A stretch of DNA of 64,000 nucleotides from Paraglaciecola sp. (GCA_009993955.1 JAACSL010000006.1:62001-126000), one strand, 5' to 3'; shown: positions 28,039 to 37,757, numbered from the stretch's first letter. The notes: generated by a model from the sequence alone, not told the origin. A program made the numbers and translations.

Positions 28039-29196
28039 TTAATCCTGATTCAAAATTTCAATATAGGCACGGTATGCAAATATCCGGTTACGTTTTTGGC
28101 CGGTTAACTCTTGCACCCAGGCTAATTCGGGTTGTAGCAGTTTATCCATCACCTTACCCACGGTTGCGGCCGTTAAGCCGCTGTGTGCTACCAGGGTATT
28201 AATATTGGCGATGGGGTATTCAAATAACACATCCAGCACCTGCTGGGCTGATGGCGCAATGCGGCCAAAGCTGGACAAGGCAGCCCGGTGCTGACTGCGC
28301 AAGCTATTTAGCTGCTGCGCCATCTGCACCGCCTGAGTTGCAGTGGCTGCCACGGCATCAACAAAAAACAGCAGCCAGCTTTCCCAATCACCGGTGGTGC
28401 GTACTTGTTGTAAGCGGTCGTAATAGGTTTGCCGGTGCTTTTTAAAAAACACCGACAGGTATAACAGCGGCTGGCTTAATACCTTAGCCTGCACCAAAAT
28501 CAGCGGAATAAGTAAGCGCCCCAGCCGGCCATTACCATCCATAAAGGGGTGAATGGTTTCAAACTGTACATGGGCCAGCGCCGCTTTAATTAAAGGATCG
28601 GTTTGTTGTGGTACGTCATTTAAAAAGCGCTCTAAGTCGGCCCAGCACTGTGCCAGTTCCTGCGCCGGCGTGGGCACAAAGGTGGCTTCATCTGCCCGGT
28701 AGCCGCCAATCCAGACCTGATTTTTGCGAAACTCTCCTGGGCCTTTGCTAATACCACGTCCAGAGGTCATTAACGCCCGGTGTAATTCGGTCAGCAGCCG
28801 AAAGGTAATGGGATGCCCTTCGTTAATACGGGTGACGCCCAGCTCCAGCGCACTGACGTAGCAAGACACTTCCTGCACATCGTCCATCGGCACGCCGGGC
28901 ATGCCTTCCATTTCGTAAAGCATTAAATCACTGAGTGACGATTGGGTGCCTTCAATCTGAGAAGACATGACCGCCTCTTTACGCACATAGCTGTATAAAA
29001 ACAAGCGGGCGTCGGGCAGCAAGGTGCTGATGGCATCCAACCTACCCAGCGCCAGCATAGCCTGATTAATGCGCCCTTGTAGTTTGCTATCAAGCTGCAG
29101 CGCCGGCTCAGGGGGCAAAGGGGCAGGCACAAAAGCCTGGCAGCTAACTCCGCCGGCAATACTGGCTACATAATGCCCTGTGCTTCCACGCTGCAT
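28039..29196 (-). CDS. Fic family protein
   Basis: A 385-residue Fic-domain protein. The core motif HPFMDGNGRLGR (216-227) has the catalytic His and all phosphate-binding residues, so AMP or another nucleotide monophosphate transfer is expected. The inhibitory motif SSQIEG (78-83) lies N-terminal to the core, which makes this a class II, self-inhibited Fic protein. A C-terminal winged-helix domain (about 310-375) is likely. It lies inside the type I restriction operon, between hsdR and hsdM; Fic genes are found in such operons in other bacteria, with a suspected regulatory role. Confidence 0.93.
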   Translation of the reverse strand: MQRGSTGHYVASIAGGVSCQAFVPAPLPPEPALQLDSKLQGRINQAMLALGRLDAISTLLPDARLFLYSYVRKEAVMSSQIEGTQSSLSDLMLYEMEGMPGVPMDDVQEVSCYVSALELGVTRINEGHPITFRLLTELHRALMTSGRGISKGPGEFRKNQVWIGGYRADEATFVPTPAQELAQCWADLERFLNDVPQQTDPLIKAALAHVQFETIHPFMDGNGRLGRLLIPLILVQAKVLSQPLLYLSVFFKKHRQTYYDRLQQVRTTGDWESWLLFFVDAVAATATQAVQMAQQLNSLRSQHRAALSSFGRIAPSAQQVLDVLFEYPIANINTLVAHSGLTAATVGKVMDKLLQPELAWVQELTGQKRNRIFAYRAYIEILNQD

Positions 29197-29287
29197 AATT
29201 TGTCCTGAAGTTAAAATAAAACTGGCCGCTAATTTAACTTAACTGCGAACTTAAAATAAGCCCTATGCTTAATTTAACTTGGTTTAG

Positions 29288-32200
29288 TTACAATAAACCC
29301 TGCTGCAACCAAATGCCCTCGCTTAACTCTCCCAGTACTGTGTCTAACTGTTCATCCAGCACTGCATTAAGCCGCTTGGCACCGCCGTCGTTGGCAAAGG
29401 AATTATTGACAAACTCACGGTCTACCACCACTTCATGTACCAGTTGCTTAGCCAGGCGCTCTAACCATTTTCGTTGGTTGGGGGTAAAATTATGCTGCTG
29501 ATACAAACGCTGCATGGCCTGGGCAACACGCTGTTCAAACGGCACAAGTGGTTCGCCAAGTGCGGCACGGCGAATATGGCCAATAATGCTGGCGGCAATG
29601 TCTTGATTGGTTTGGTTGCGCACCGCGCTTTGCAGTTTGGCTTCAGAATAACCCGCTCCATCCAGCAATAGCTTTACTTCTTTTAACTGCTCGCGGGTGA
29701 GATCACGTGGTTTATTTACCACTACTGCCAGTGCAGCCGACTGGTTAAGCTGGTCTTTTACGAATTGGTTAAAGCTGTCCAGATAATCTGCTGGCTTTTC
29801 GCGCACACCATAGGTCTGTGCGCGGCTGGTGAGCTCGTCATAATGCTCAGATATGATCGGTTGGCGTTCACTGCCGAGTAGGCTGCTCACTTCAGATAAC
29901 TGATTCAACAGGCCGCTGTGCTGAGTGATAAAGGCAGCTGCTTGCTTGGGGCCTAGCTCGTGTAGGTGTTTATGCAGGCTTTTGGGTTCAACACCCCACA
30001 AACCTTGCAGCTCATGTAACTTTTGTTTTAAGGCGGGTTTGTTATCGGCTTTATTTTCAGCTTTGCGCAGTATGCGCATTACTTTTTGGCTTAACTGACT
30101 TAACACCACATCGGCATGGCTTTCGCCTTGTTGTTCGCCGGGGCTGGCCAACGCCTGTTGCAGTTTGTCGGGTGTGGTCAGCTCATCAACCAACTGTTCC
30201 AGCGTGATGTTAGGATCTTTTACCAGCGGCTTCATGCTATTCACGTCTTGCAGCGCGGCGTAGATATCGACCGGATCGTAAATGCGAAACACGGTTTTAC
30301 CAATGTCGTCACAACGGCGGGTGGCGCGGCCAATCATTTGCTCGTATAAAATGCGCGATTTTACCCGGCGCATAAACACCAGGTTGCAGATTGTTGGCAC
30401 GTCAATGCCGGTGGTGAGTAGATCTACAGTAATGGCAATATTAGGGTAGCGCTCGTTTTTGTACTGGCGAATAAGCTGTTCCACTTTGTCGCTCTGGCCA
30501 CTTCTATTTCACCGGTTTGGGTGTTAATGGCGTTAACTTTGGTGCCTTTTTCAAACTTAATGCCGTTTTGGGTGAGAAGTGTTTCATAACGAATGGGCGG
30601 TTCATGGTCGATTAACCAGTCATCTGCTACTGCTTCACGATACGAATAGGTGTAAACGGGCTTGCCAAAAATCTCGCTGGTATGTTTGGCTGGCGTGGCT
30701 GTTAACGCCACTTTAAAGGCGTCGAAATATTCCAGCACTCGCCGGTAGCTGGATAGATATTGACTGGCATCACGCGTAGCCAACTCGCCTTCGGTCATTT
30801 CCTGGTCCAGGGTGTAACCACGGTGTGCTTCATCAATAATAATGCAGTCAAACTGATCCAGTGCTGGCGGGTTATCGCTCATAAAGATGCGTTTTACCAT
30901 GGCCTGCACAGTGGCGACCTGAATGCGGGTTTCAGCTTCGGCGGCCATATCACCCAGCTCAGCAATGTTGTAAATTTTGGCTAGAGTATGGTTTTGCTCC
31001 AGCGGCGCTTCGTTAAAAGCATCCAGTGCTTGCTGGCCGAGGGCAGTGCGGTCGACTAAAAACAAGATACGCTTAAAGCGCTCGGCTTTTAAAAAGCGAT
31101 ACATCAAGCCAATGATAGTGCGGGTTTTGCCTGTACCAGTTGCCATCGCCAGCAGCGCGCTGCGGCGGTTTTCAAGCAATACCTTTTCTACTGCTTCTAT
31201 CGCTTTTTGCTGATAGGGCCTTATTTTTAAGTAACCAAAGGGTTCTTGTTTAAGCTGTTTTTCTGCTTCTTCTTTGCTGCGCTTTAACAGATCAAGCAGG
31301 CCATCGGGTGTGTGAAAGCCTGGCAGAGCACGTTTTAAATTGCTGCGTTGTCTGACATCACGAAACCAGGTGCCCGATTGTTCTGCCAGTTGCGGCACAT
31401 AGGGCCGGCCGTTACAGGAGTAAACAAAAGGCACTTTGTAGTGGCCATCGTGTTCATCCGGCCAAGCGACGGTCATACCTGCCAGTTCCCAAGCTCCCAA
31501 CATAGGTGTGACAACAACTAAACCTTTACTGTAGCGCTCTGCTTGGGAGATCTTGCCTGCAACGTTGGTATTCTCTTTTTTAGCTTCAACCACAGCAATC
31601 GGTGTTAAACCTGCAAATAATAGGTAATCTGCTCGACCCTTTTGGCCCTGCCACTGGGTTGGCCACTCTGCAATTGCGATATTTTTACCTTTTTCGGGCC
31701 TTGTACCATTTTGATAAGTCAATGCTTCGCTATCGGTATGCCAACCAGCTTCGACTAATTGCTGATCTATCAAAATGCGGGTTAAGGCTTCATCCAGCAC
31801 AATATGTTGTGTTGCTGCCTGGGTGTTTTTGTTAATTTGACTGCGATGTGCATTTTTAGTCTTTTCATCTGCTGCAGCCAACCGCACCTGAAGCGCCTTA
31901 ATTTTTGTTTCATAGTCCTTGCGCTGAGCCTGCAATGCTTTCTCATGCTCAGCGGCTTGTCGGGCTAATAAGCGCGACTCTTCATCCATTGAAAGTGCAA
32001 GTGCTTCATATTCGGTTTTTTCTTGCGCCACCAGTTCATTGAGTTGTTGGCTGGTATGCAGGTCGATATTAGCCTGCTGAAAATCATTTTTCAGTTGGGT
32101 GATTTCAGTTTGTAATTTGCGTAACTGTTCACTGGGATCTGCAGGGGGGACAAATGGTCCGGGTTTAAATTGCGAGCCAGATTTGCCAAATGACTGGTGA

Positions 32201-32574
32201 AACCAAATAGCTAATTTACGAGCAACCAACAAGCCATTGATGGCTTCTTTATGTTGTGTTTTGAACTGATGAGTGGCTTTATTTCCTTCCAGCCGTAAGA
32301 TGTGGAACATCTCTTTAACTACTGGCTCTAATTTGAATTCGCGATGGATTTTATAGATTAGATCGGCCTGAGTTGTTTTGTCATCGAATTCAATGCCGGC
32401 TAGGGCGGCTATATGCTGCGCAAGGGCCTCTCCGAGTTGCCGAAGTTTAATTAGGGTGGTGTTAGGGTCACTAAAAAAAGCGTTCTCTGCAGCGGAGGCA
32501 AGTTGCACAAATAGCGGATCATTGTCTGCCAGAAACCCAAAATTGACCGATGAGTTTTTTGTTGCAGCTTTCAA
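29288..32574 (-). pseudogene. hsdR: Type I restriction endonuclease subunit HsdR, frameshifted
   Basis: About 1,095 codons in two frames. The 5' part (32574 to about 30500) contains a DUF4145-like N-terminus, a coiled coil near 160-250, the HSDR nuclease region (TPIAVVEAKKENTNV), Walker A ATGTGKT and the IIDEAH box. The 3' part (about 30500 to 29288) holds helicase motifs V/VI (TTGIDVPTI, EQMIGRATR) and an EcoEI-type C-terminal domain. The frames meet near 30505, where one or two bases are missing inside a region reading SDKVEQLIRQYKNERYP in the second frame. TTG at 32574 is preferred as start because GGAGG lies seven bases upstream; an ATG at 32613 is the alternative. Restriction is probably lost. 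Confidence 0.85.
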
Positions 32575-32764
32575 ATGACAACCTCCGTGTGCACGGACAT
32601 TCTTAGTAATCAAAAATTAAGTAAGATACTGATTTGCAAGTTATTCCGCACTTTAATCCATAGCAAGCAGAAATGTCTAGTTTATCGACGAAAGAGGTTT
32701 AAGAAACTCAAATCAGTAAAAATATGAAAATGTGGGCTTTATGAAGGGCTGGCGGGATTGTCCT

Positions 32765-32852
32765 CAAGGCCGTCCGTGGCCTTGCCCCTTCGGGCGCCTG
32801 TGGCGGTACCCGATGTTCCAGACATCGGGTGAACCCGTGCGCGGCTTCGCAC
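32765..32852. repeat. Cluster of short hairpins beside the right repeat copy
   Basis: Three perfect stem-loops follow one another: CAAGGCC/GGCCTTG at 32765-32784, ACCCGATGT/ACATCGGGT at 32808-32830, and GTGCG/CGCAC at 32837-32852. They run directly into the 88-bp repeat at 32832-32920. The whole interval from the hsdR start to 33095 has no supported gene and appears to be structured intergenic DNA. Confidence 0.65.
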
Positions 32853-32920
32853 CCACCAGCAGCCAAATACAAAAGAGGCCCATTATTGCTAATGGGCCTT
32901 TTATGTATTTGGTGGTGCTG
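32832..32920. repeat. Right copy of the ~88-bp direct repeat, with terminator-like hairpin
   Basis: Aligns to 18107-18193 in the same orientation with about seven differences and one extra base. Contains the same GGCCCATTA/TAATGGGCC stem, here with longer outer pairing (CCAAATACA with TGTATTTGG). Immediately after it, 32923-32941 reads GGACGCGGGTTCAACTCCC, which matches the T-arm region of tmRNA on the plus strand. It may be the right end of the 18-33 kb island or a rearranged ssrA remnant. Confidence 0.7.
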
Positions 32921-33095
32921 TAGGACGCGGGTTCAACTCCCAAAACGGGAACTGAATTGGTCCATTAAACCGGCGCTTTCACCTGAGCCAAACTCTTGCC
33001 TGCAAATGCCCTAAATAGCTTGCAACCCTTCCTGCTACGAGCGTTCATGGCCTCCCGCAAACAACAACGAGGTGAACGAAATGGAGGTATTGCAT

Positions 33096-33308
33096 ATGAA
33101 CCAACGGCAACTGGCCAACCGATGGGGAGTCAGTGAGGCTTGCCTTGAGCGCTGGCGCTCGGAGGGCATTGGTCCGCAATTCCTGAAGCTGCGCGGCCGA
33201 GTGATGTATCGCCAGGTTGACGTTGAAGCCTTTGAGGAAAGCTGCCTCAGGCAGTCTACCAGCAGTCCCAAACCCAATCAGCAGATCCGTTCGGTGTCTT
33301 CCGTTTAG
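33096..33308 (+). CDS. AlpA/excisionase-like small HTH protein
   Basis: A 70-residue MerR/AlpA-type winged HTH protein (MNQRQLANRWGVSEACLERW near the N-terminus, then RGRVMYRQVDVEAFE). It is a close paralogue of the protein at 46384-46593. Proteins of this type act as excisionase or early phage regulators. The ATG at 33096 is chosen because GGAGGT lies seven bases upstream; in-frame starts at 33081 and 33072 are alternatives. It directly precedes the hipBA unit. Confidence 0.8.
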   Translation: MNQRQLANRWGVSEACLERWRSEGIGPQFLKLRGRVMYRQVDVEAFEESCLRQSTSSPKPNQQIRSVSSV

Positions 33309-33375
33309 GAGCGCACCGCAGCTAAGGATCGCTGGCGCAATGGCGGACCGGCAAAGAGAGCTAAATAACCAGAAA

Positions 33376-33503
33376 AGCAACATTTGTGTTGCTTTTTCTG
33401 CTTCTGGTGTAATGAATCGCATAAAAGCAACGAATAAGTTGCCTTTAGAGTCATAAGCAACTAATATGTTGCTAACGGCTGCAAAAGCAACATATGTGTT
33501 TAC
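33376..33503. promoter_or_regulatory. Four-operator array in front of hipBA
   Basis: Four copies of an 18-bp palindrome, AGCAAC-N6-GTTGCT, at 33376-33393 (perfect), 33426-33443 (one mismatch), 33456-33473 (perfect) and 33486-33503 (right half degenerate). Start-to-start distances are 50, 30 and 30 bases, close to whole helical turns, so the bound dimers would sit on one face. The last site ends one base before the hipB ATG. Expected role: binding of HipB or HipBA and autorepression. Confidence 0.8.
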
Positions 33504-33504
33504 T

Positions 33505-33849
33505 ATGACGAATTCGATACTCCACCAAATAAAACAGCGGCGACTGACACTTGGCCTCAAACAGAACGACATGATGTTGCGTGTAGGTGTATCTCGTCAG
33601 CAATATCAGCGCCTGGAATCCAAAGGAAACCCTAGGCTAGACACCTTGGAGTTGATCGCGAAGGGCTTGAATAGCGAACTTATGCTCATACCAAAGGAAA
33701 AGCTTGGCGCTGTTATGGCGCTGCTTGAACAGGAGAGTTCCGAGCCAGGCAAAGCGCATGTGTCCCAGGCGAAAAAACCCGCAAAGGAAGATGCAAAGAA
33801 AAGTCTTTCAGATAATCCATGGCAGGATTTACTGGGGGATGAGTCATGA
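33505..33849 (+). CDS. hipB: HipB-like antitoxin (XRE-type HTH)
   Basis: A 114-residue protein with an N-terminal Cro/C1-type HTH (about 3-60, IKQRRLTLGLKQNDMMLRVG and SRQQYQRLESKGNPRL) and a flexible, charged C-terminal tail (about 75-114) rich in Lys/Glu. It overlaps hipA by four bases. ATG 33505 is taken because the operator array ends just upstream; an earlier in-frame ATG at 33466 would lie inside the third operator. No clear ribosome site precedes either, so a near-leaderless message is possible. It should neutralise HipA and repress the promoter. Confidence 0.85.
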   Translation: MTNSILHQIKQRRLTLGLKQNDMMLRVGVSRQQYQRLESKGNPRLDTLELIAKGLNSELMLIPKEKLGAVMALLEQESSEPGKAHVSQAKKPAKEDAKKSLSDNPWQDLLGDES

Positions 33850-35114
33850 GCGATAGCCGTGTCGATGAAATAAACGTACTCAAGTTGAGCTTGCACGAAA
33901 GGCTATTTGGCTATTTGGCTGGCTTTCAAGGCGGTAGAAATGTGCTGAGCTTTGCCGATGAATTCAGAAGTGATGCAGGTCGTCCTACATTTAGTTTGAT
34001 TACCCACCCAGCGTTTCCTCATTCTGAAAAAATAATGTCGGAGCCGTGGGCAAGAAATCAAAGATTGCATCCTACGTTGTCTAATTTACTTCCGGAGGGA
34101 TCCTTGCGAGAGTTGATTGCGCAAGGACTCAAAGTCCATGTCGACAATGAGTTCCATATTCTCTCATATTTAGGTGCGGACCTCCCTGGCGCTTTGGTCG
34201 CTGAGCCGATGGAACCTGACGATGTTCCAGATAGTGTTCTCAATACTCACGGCAAAGCTCGTGCAATAAGGTTTGACAAAGTATCACCGGAAAATAAATT
34301 TTCGTTGGCCGGCGTTCAGATGAAATTTTCCATGAAGGAAAAGGATGGACGCTACAATCTTTCCAAAGGCGACGTCTTGGGGGATTGGATAGTAAAAACC
34401 CCTTCGACAAAACATAAAGATGTGCCTGTGAACGAATACACCGCAATGAAACTTGCGGAATTAGTTGGGGTCGAAATTCCAGAAATTAAGCTGGTCGAGC
34501 TGAACAAGCTCGACAATCTTCCTCAGATAAACCTGCCCGACGAGAAGCTAGCCTTCGCAATCAAACGTTTTGATCGCGATGATGATGTACGCATCCATAT
34601 GGAAGACTTTGCCCAGGTACTTGTGAAGTATGCCCATGAAAAATACAACTCAGCAAACTACGAGCAAATCGGCAGAATCATCTACAGTTACTCTGGTGAC
34701 GGCTTGGCCGATGCACAACAATTCGCTAGGCGATTGCTAGTTAACATTCTTCTTGCTAACGGTGATGCACATCTAAAAAATTGGAGTTTGATTTATTCAG
34801 ATAAAATCACACCGAGGCTTTCGCCAGCATACGATATCGTTACCACGAGCGTATATATCGATGGCGAAAGGAATTACGCGCTCAATTTAGGAAAGACTAA
34901 AGATTGGTATGGCGTCTCAATGGCACATTTTCAGTCATGGGCTGATCGTGCCGAGATTCCATGGAGAGTAATTAAACCTCACTTAGATGACGTTATGGAC
35001 AAGGCCAGAACTCTTTGGCGAGAAGCCATTGAAGATCTTCCAATGAATGAGACACACAAGAAAAAATTGAAGGACCATTGGGGCAATTTACATGAGGATT
35101 TTCGAATTAAATAG
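33846..35114 (+). CDS. hipA: HipA-like serine/threonine kinase toxin
   Basis: A 422-residue type II toxin of the HipA family. Seen are an N-terminal HipA_N-like domain (about 10-110), the glycine/serine P-loop-like region KFSLAGVQMKFSM, the ATP-site lysine in DWIVKTPS, the catalytic loop NILLANGDAHLKNW and the metal-binding LSPAYDIV. In E. coli HipA phosphorylates glutamyl-tRNA synthetase; the target here is unknown. Start overlaps hipB (ATGA). Confidence 0.92.
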   Translation: MSDSRVDEINVLKLSLHERLFGYLAGFQGGRNVLSFADEFRSDAGRPTFSLITHPAFPHSEKIMSEPWARNQRLHPTLSNLLPEGSLRELIAQGLKVHVDNEFHILSYLGADLPGALVAEPMEPDDVPDSVLNTHGKARAIRFDKVSPENKFSLAGVQMKFSMKEKDGRYNLSKGDVLGDWIVKTPSTKHKDVPVNEYTAMKLAELVGVEIPEIKLVELNKLDNLPQINLPDEKLAFAIKRFDRDDDVRIHMEDFAQVLVKYAHEKYNSANYEQIGRIIYSYSGDGLADAQQFARRLLVNILLANGDAHLKNWSLIYSDKITPRLSPAYDIVTTSVYIDGERNYALNLGKTKDWYGVSMAHFQSWADRAEIPWRVIKPHLDDVMDKARTLWREAIEDLPMNETHKKKLKDHWGNLHEDFRIK

Positions 35115-35285
35115 ATTTTGAAAATGCCACGATTACTAAACGCTGGGTCTAGCAATCGACAATATTTCAAATCATGAGCTTTTCCTGTTATTCAAATCAC
35201 GGTCTTGAAAAGGCGCTAGCAAACCAAGCTGGATTGCATTAATAGGTAGGGAGTGATCCATATATGGCTTCGACAAAGTGAACAG

Positions 35286-35903
35286 ATGATGAATGGACTA
35301 ATTCCCCTATATGACGAAATTAAGCAGTGCGATATTTGCGCGGCCCAATTGCCTTTAGGGCCGCGCCCCATTGTACGTGGCTCAGAACAAGCGAAGATAT
35401 TAATCATCGGCCAGGCACCGGGCACCAAGGTGCACGCCAGTGGCATCCCGTGGGACGATGCCAGCGGAAAACGTCTGCGCCAGTGGATGGGCCTGACGGA
35501 TAAAGCTTTTTACGATGAATCTTTGGTAGCAATCATGCCCATGGGTTTTTGCTATCCAGGCAAGGGTCGCTCGGGCGACCTGCCGCCGCGTCCTGAGTGT
35601 GCACCCAAATGGCATGAGCCTATGCTCGCCGCTCTACCCAATGTCCAACTCACGTTACTCATTGGTCAGTACGCGCAGAAATATTATTTAAAGGAAAGCT
35701 TCTCCAGTCTTACCGACACAGTCAAACATTGGGAAGACTATTTACCTCGCTACTTTTCTCTGCCGCACCCATCGCCACGCAACCAAATCTGGTTAAAACA
35801 AAACCCTTGGTTTGAACAAAATGCAATTCCAGAACTGCAGCGTCGAATTACTGCATGTTTGCCCGCTTGCGATACTCGCCGGGGCGACAATCAAACTGTT
35901 TAG
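35286..35903 (+). CDS. Uracil-DNA glycosylase family protein
   Basis: A 205-residue UDG-superfamily protein: motif GQAPGTKVHASGIPWDD near the N-terminus and the C-terminal SLPHPSPRNQIW, with MPMGFCYPGKG in between. The predicted activity is removal of uracil or deaminated bases from DNA; the subfamily is not certain. The two ATG codons at 35286/35289 give an N-terminus like other members (MNGLIPLYDEI). The 3' end overlaps the convergent AraC-type gene by 56 bases. Confidence 0.87.
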   Translation: MMNGLIPLYDEIKQCDICAAQLPLGPRPIVRGSEQAKILIIGQAPGTKVHASGIPWDDASGKRLRQWMGLTDKAFYDESLVAIMPMGFCYPGKGRSGDLPPRPECAPKWHEPMLAALPNVQLTLLIGQYAQKYYLKESFSSLTDTVKHWEDYLPRYFSLPHPSPRNQIWLKQNPWFEQNAIPELQRRITACLPACDTRRGDNQTV

Positions 35904-36777
35904 AAAAGGCCAAACTGAATGCGGCTTCACTTTGGTAGCCCACCATTTCGGCAATTTGTGCCAAGGAATGATCGCTTTCAATTAATAAGCGACTGGCGCG
36001 ATTGAGCCGAATAAACATCACGTATTGCAGAGGTGACATTTGCGTGAGTTCGGAAAATCGATTGGAAAAGGCCGAGCGCGACATGTTGGCAATTTGCCCT
36101 AAGCTTTCAACACTCCACTTGTACTGCGGATCGGCGTGAATGCGTGATAACACCGTACTGATTCGGTTGTCGGCAAAGGCTGACAGAAATGGAATATTGT
36201 GCGGGCTATTGTCGAGCAGTAAACGAATCGCCTGAATAAAAATAATATCGGAAAGGCGGTGAATAATGGCGTGTGCACCTGGGCGCATTTGTGCGGCCTC
36301 ATGCGCAACAAAACCCATAACGGCATCAAGCCACTTCGCATGATGTCCTTGGTCTGCGGTAATGGAAAGCACCGAAGGTAGATTATCAAGCAAGGGATGG
36401 GTCTCGCGTTCGTCAAAAGCAAACTCACCACAGACTAAGGTGCAACCTGCGCCTCCGCCACCATAGACCAAAGGCCCCTCACCGGTATATTGCGTTTCGG
36501 AGAGTACATCTGCCAAGGGTTTGGCCGCCGTTTCTTGAGTATCGCCCATTACATGAGCAGCGCCATGAGGAATGATCACCAAATCGCCGTTGGCTAAAAA
36601 CAAAGGCTTACTTTCCCTTTCCACACGCAACCAGCACTGCCCGCGTATGGCAATGTGGAATCGCGCCACCTTGCCCTTTGCTGGGACGGCGACGCCCCAG
36701 GGTGCGCTCATCTCGGTGCGGAAGTAAAGGCTGCTTCGCATGCGCAGGGTGTTCAGGATATCGGTTAAGGCGTCCAC
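35848..36777 (-). CDS. AraC family transcriptional regulator with cupin sensor domain
   Basis: A 309-residue regulator. The N-terminal half is a cupin-like AraC-binding domain (about 5-180), and the C-terminal half has the double HTH of AraC/XylS (about 205-305) with LGQIANMSRSAFSNRF and IAEMVGYQSEAAFSLAF, ending in the FDCRPGEYRK signature. It is divergent from the AhpD-like gene 180 bases away and probably controls that group. Confidence 0.92.
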   Translation of the reverse strand: MDALTDILNTLRMRSSLYFRTEMSAPWGVAVPAKGKVARFHIAIRGQCWLRVERESKPLFLANGDLVIIPHGAAHVMGDTQETAAKPLADVLSETQYTGEGPLVYGGGGAGCTLVCGEFAFDERETHPLLDNLPSVLSITADQGHHAKWLDAVMGFVAHEAAQMRPGAHAIIHRLSDIIFIQAIRLLLDNSPHNIPFLSAFADNRISTVLSRIHADPQYKWSVESLGQIANMSRSAFSNRFSELTQMSPLQYVMFIRLNRASRLLIESDHSLAQIAEMVGYQSEAAFSLAFSKQFDCRPGEYRKRANMQ

Positions 36778-36956
36778 GACAAGTCTCGCTATTGGAGTGT
36801 TGGCGCTATTCTCCCTTCATGAGTCATATAAAACAATACAAAATACGATTTAGTGTAAAAGATAGACTTTAAAATATTAAACGTGCAGTTTTTATGGGTG
36901 ATTATATGCACATGGACGTAATGTTCCATATCCTTTAATCAATCAGGAGAAACACT

Positions 36957-37508
36957 ATGGCTCGTATTCCCACCCTTCCCGTAGGCGAGGCTGAGGGCAA
37001 AACCAAAAGTCTTTATGAGGCGGTGCAGCGCCAGCTTGGCATTGTTCCCAATATTTTTCTTACCTTTGGCCAAGCGCCCGCGGTGTTAGAGGCCTATTTA
37101 GGCCAGGTTTCTGCACTTGCTGGCGGTGCTCTGTCGCCCGATTTGCGGGAGCAAATTGCGGTGGCAACGGCTGCATTAAATGCGTGTGACTACTGTGCAT
37201 CGGCTCATACCTTATTAGGTAAAAAAGCAGGCGTTAGCGATGCTGAACTCAGCGCTAACCTCGCACTGCGCTCAGACAATCCGCACACTCAAGCCGTCCT
37301 CACCTTCGTAAAAGCGATTGTCACCCAGCGCGGGCATATTGCCGACAGCGATCTTCACGCCATTCGTACCGCGAATTACAGCGAAGAAGAAATTGTAGAA
37401 ATCATCGCCCATGTCGGATTGAACATGTTTACCAACTACTTCAATCACATCGCGCAAACCGATATTGATTTTCCCTTAGTGGAAACTCAAAAATCGAAAG
37501 TCGCTTAA
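36957..37508 (+). CDS. Carboxymuconolactone decarboxylase/AhpD-like protein
   Basis: A 183-residue AhpD-family protein with the redox motif CDYCASAHTLLG (CxxC followed by His) and an upstream Glu in LREQIAVA, as in alkylhydroperoxidase AhpD and PA-type CMD-like proteins. Good ribosome site AGGAGA before the ATG. First gene of a group with the Gly-rich, YHS and DUF4383 genes, divergent from the AraC regulator. Role in peroxide or reactive electrophile defence is inferred. Confidence 0.88.
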   Translation: MARIPTLPVGEAEGKTKSLYEAVQRQLGIVPNIFLTFGQAPAVLEAYLGQVSALAGGALSPDLREQIAVATAALNACDYCASAHTLLGKKAGVSDAELSANLALRSDNPHTQAVLTFVKAIVTQRGHIADSDLHAIRTANYSEEEIVEIIAHVGLNMFTNYFNHIAQTDIDFPLVETQKSKVA

Positions 37509-37529
37509 CTCAATCAAAGAGGAATGATC

Positions 37530-37757
37530 ATGAAAAAAGTTGCATTAAGTTTATTGATGGTAAGCACCTTGTTCTCTGGCCTAGCGTTGGCAGAAGGCGC
37601 TAGCGGAACGGGAGGAAAGGCCGCTGGCGAAGGTACGGGTACAAAAGGCGCTGGCAACGGTACGGGCGGCAAAGTCAACGAAGGTGGCACCGGTGGTAAA
37701 GCTTACGCAACCGATACCGGACGAGTGTTTGAGTTCACTTATGATCTAGCGCCATAA
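37530..37757 (+). CDS. Small exported Gly/Thr/Lys-rich protein
   Basis: A 75-residue protein. Residues 1 to about 21 are a signal peptide ending ALA. The mature part consists of about five degenerate repeats around GTGGKA/GTGTKGA and a short hydrophobic C-terminus. The ATG at 37530 fits the AGAGGA ribosome site six bases upstream better than the ATG at 37524. No family recognised. Located inside the AhpD-YHS-DUF4383 group. Confidence 0.75.
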   Translation: MKKVALSLLMVSTLFSGLALAEGASGTGGKAAGEGTGTKGAGNGTGGKVNEGGTGGKAYATDTGRVFEFTYDLAP

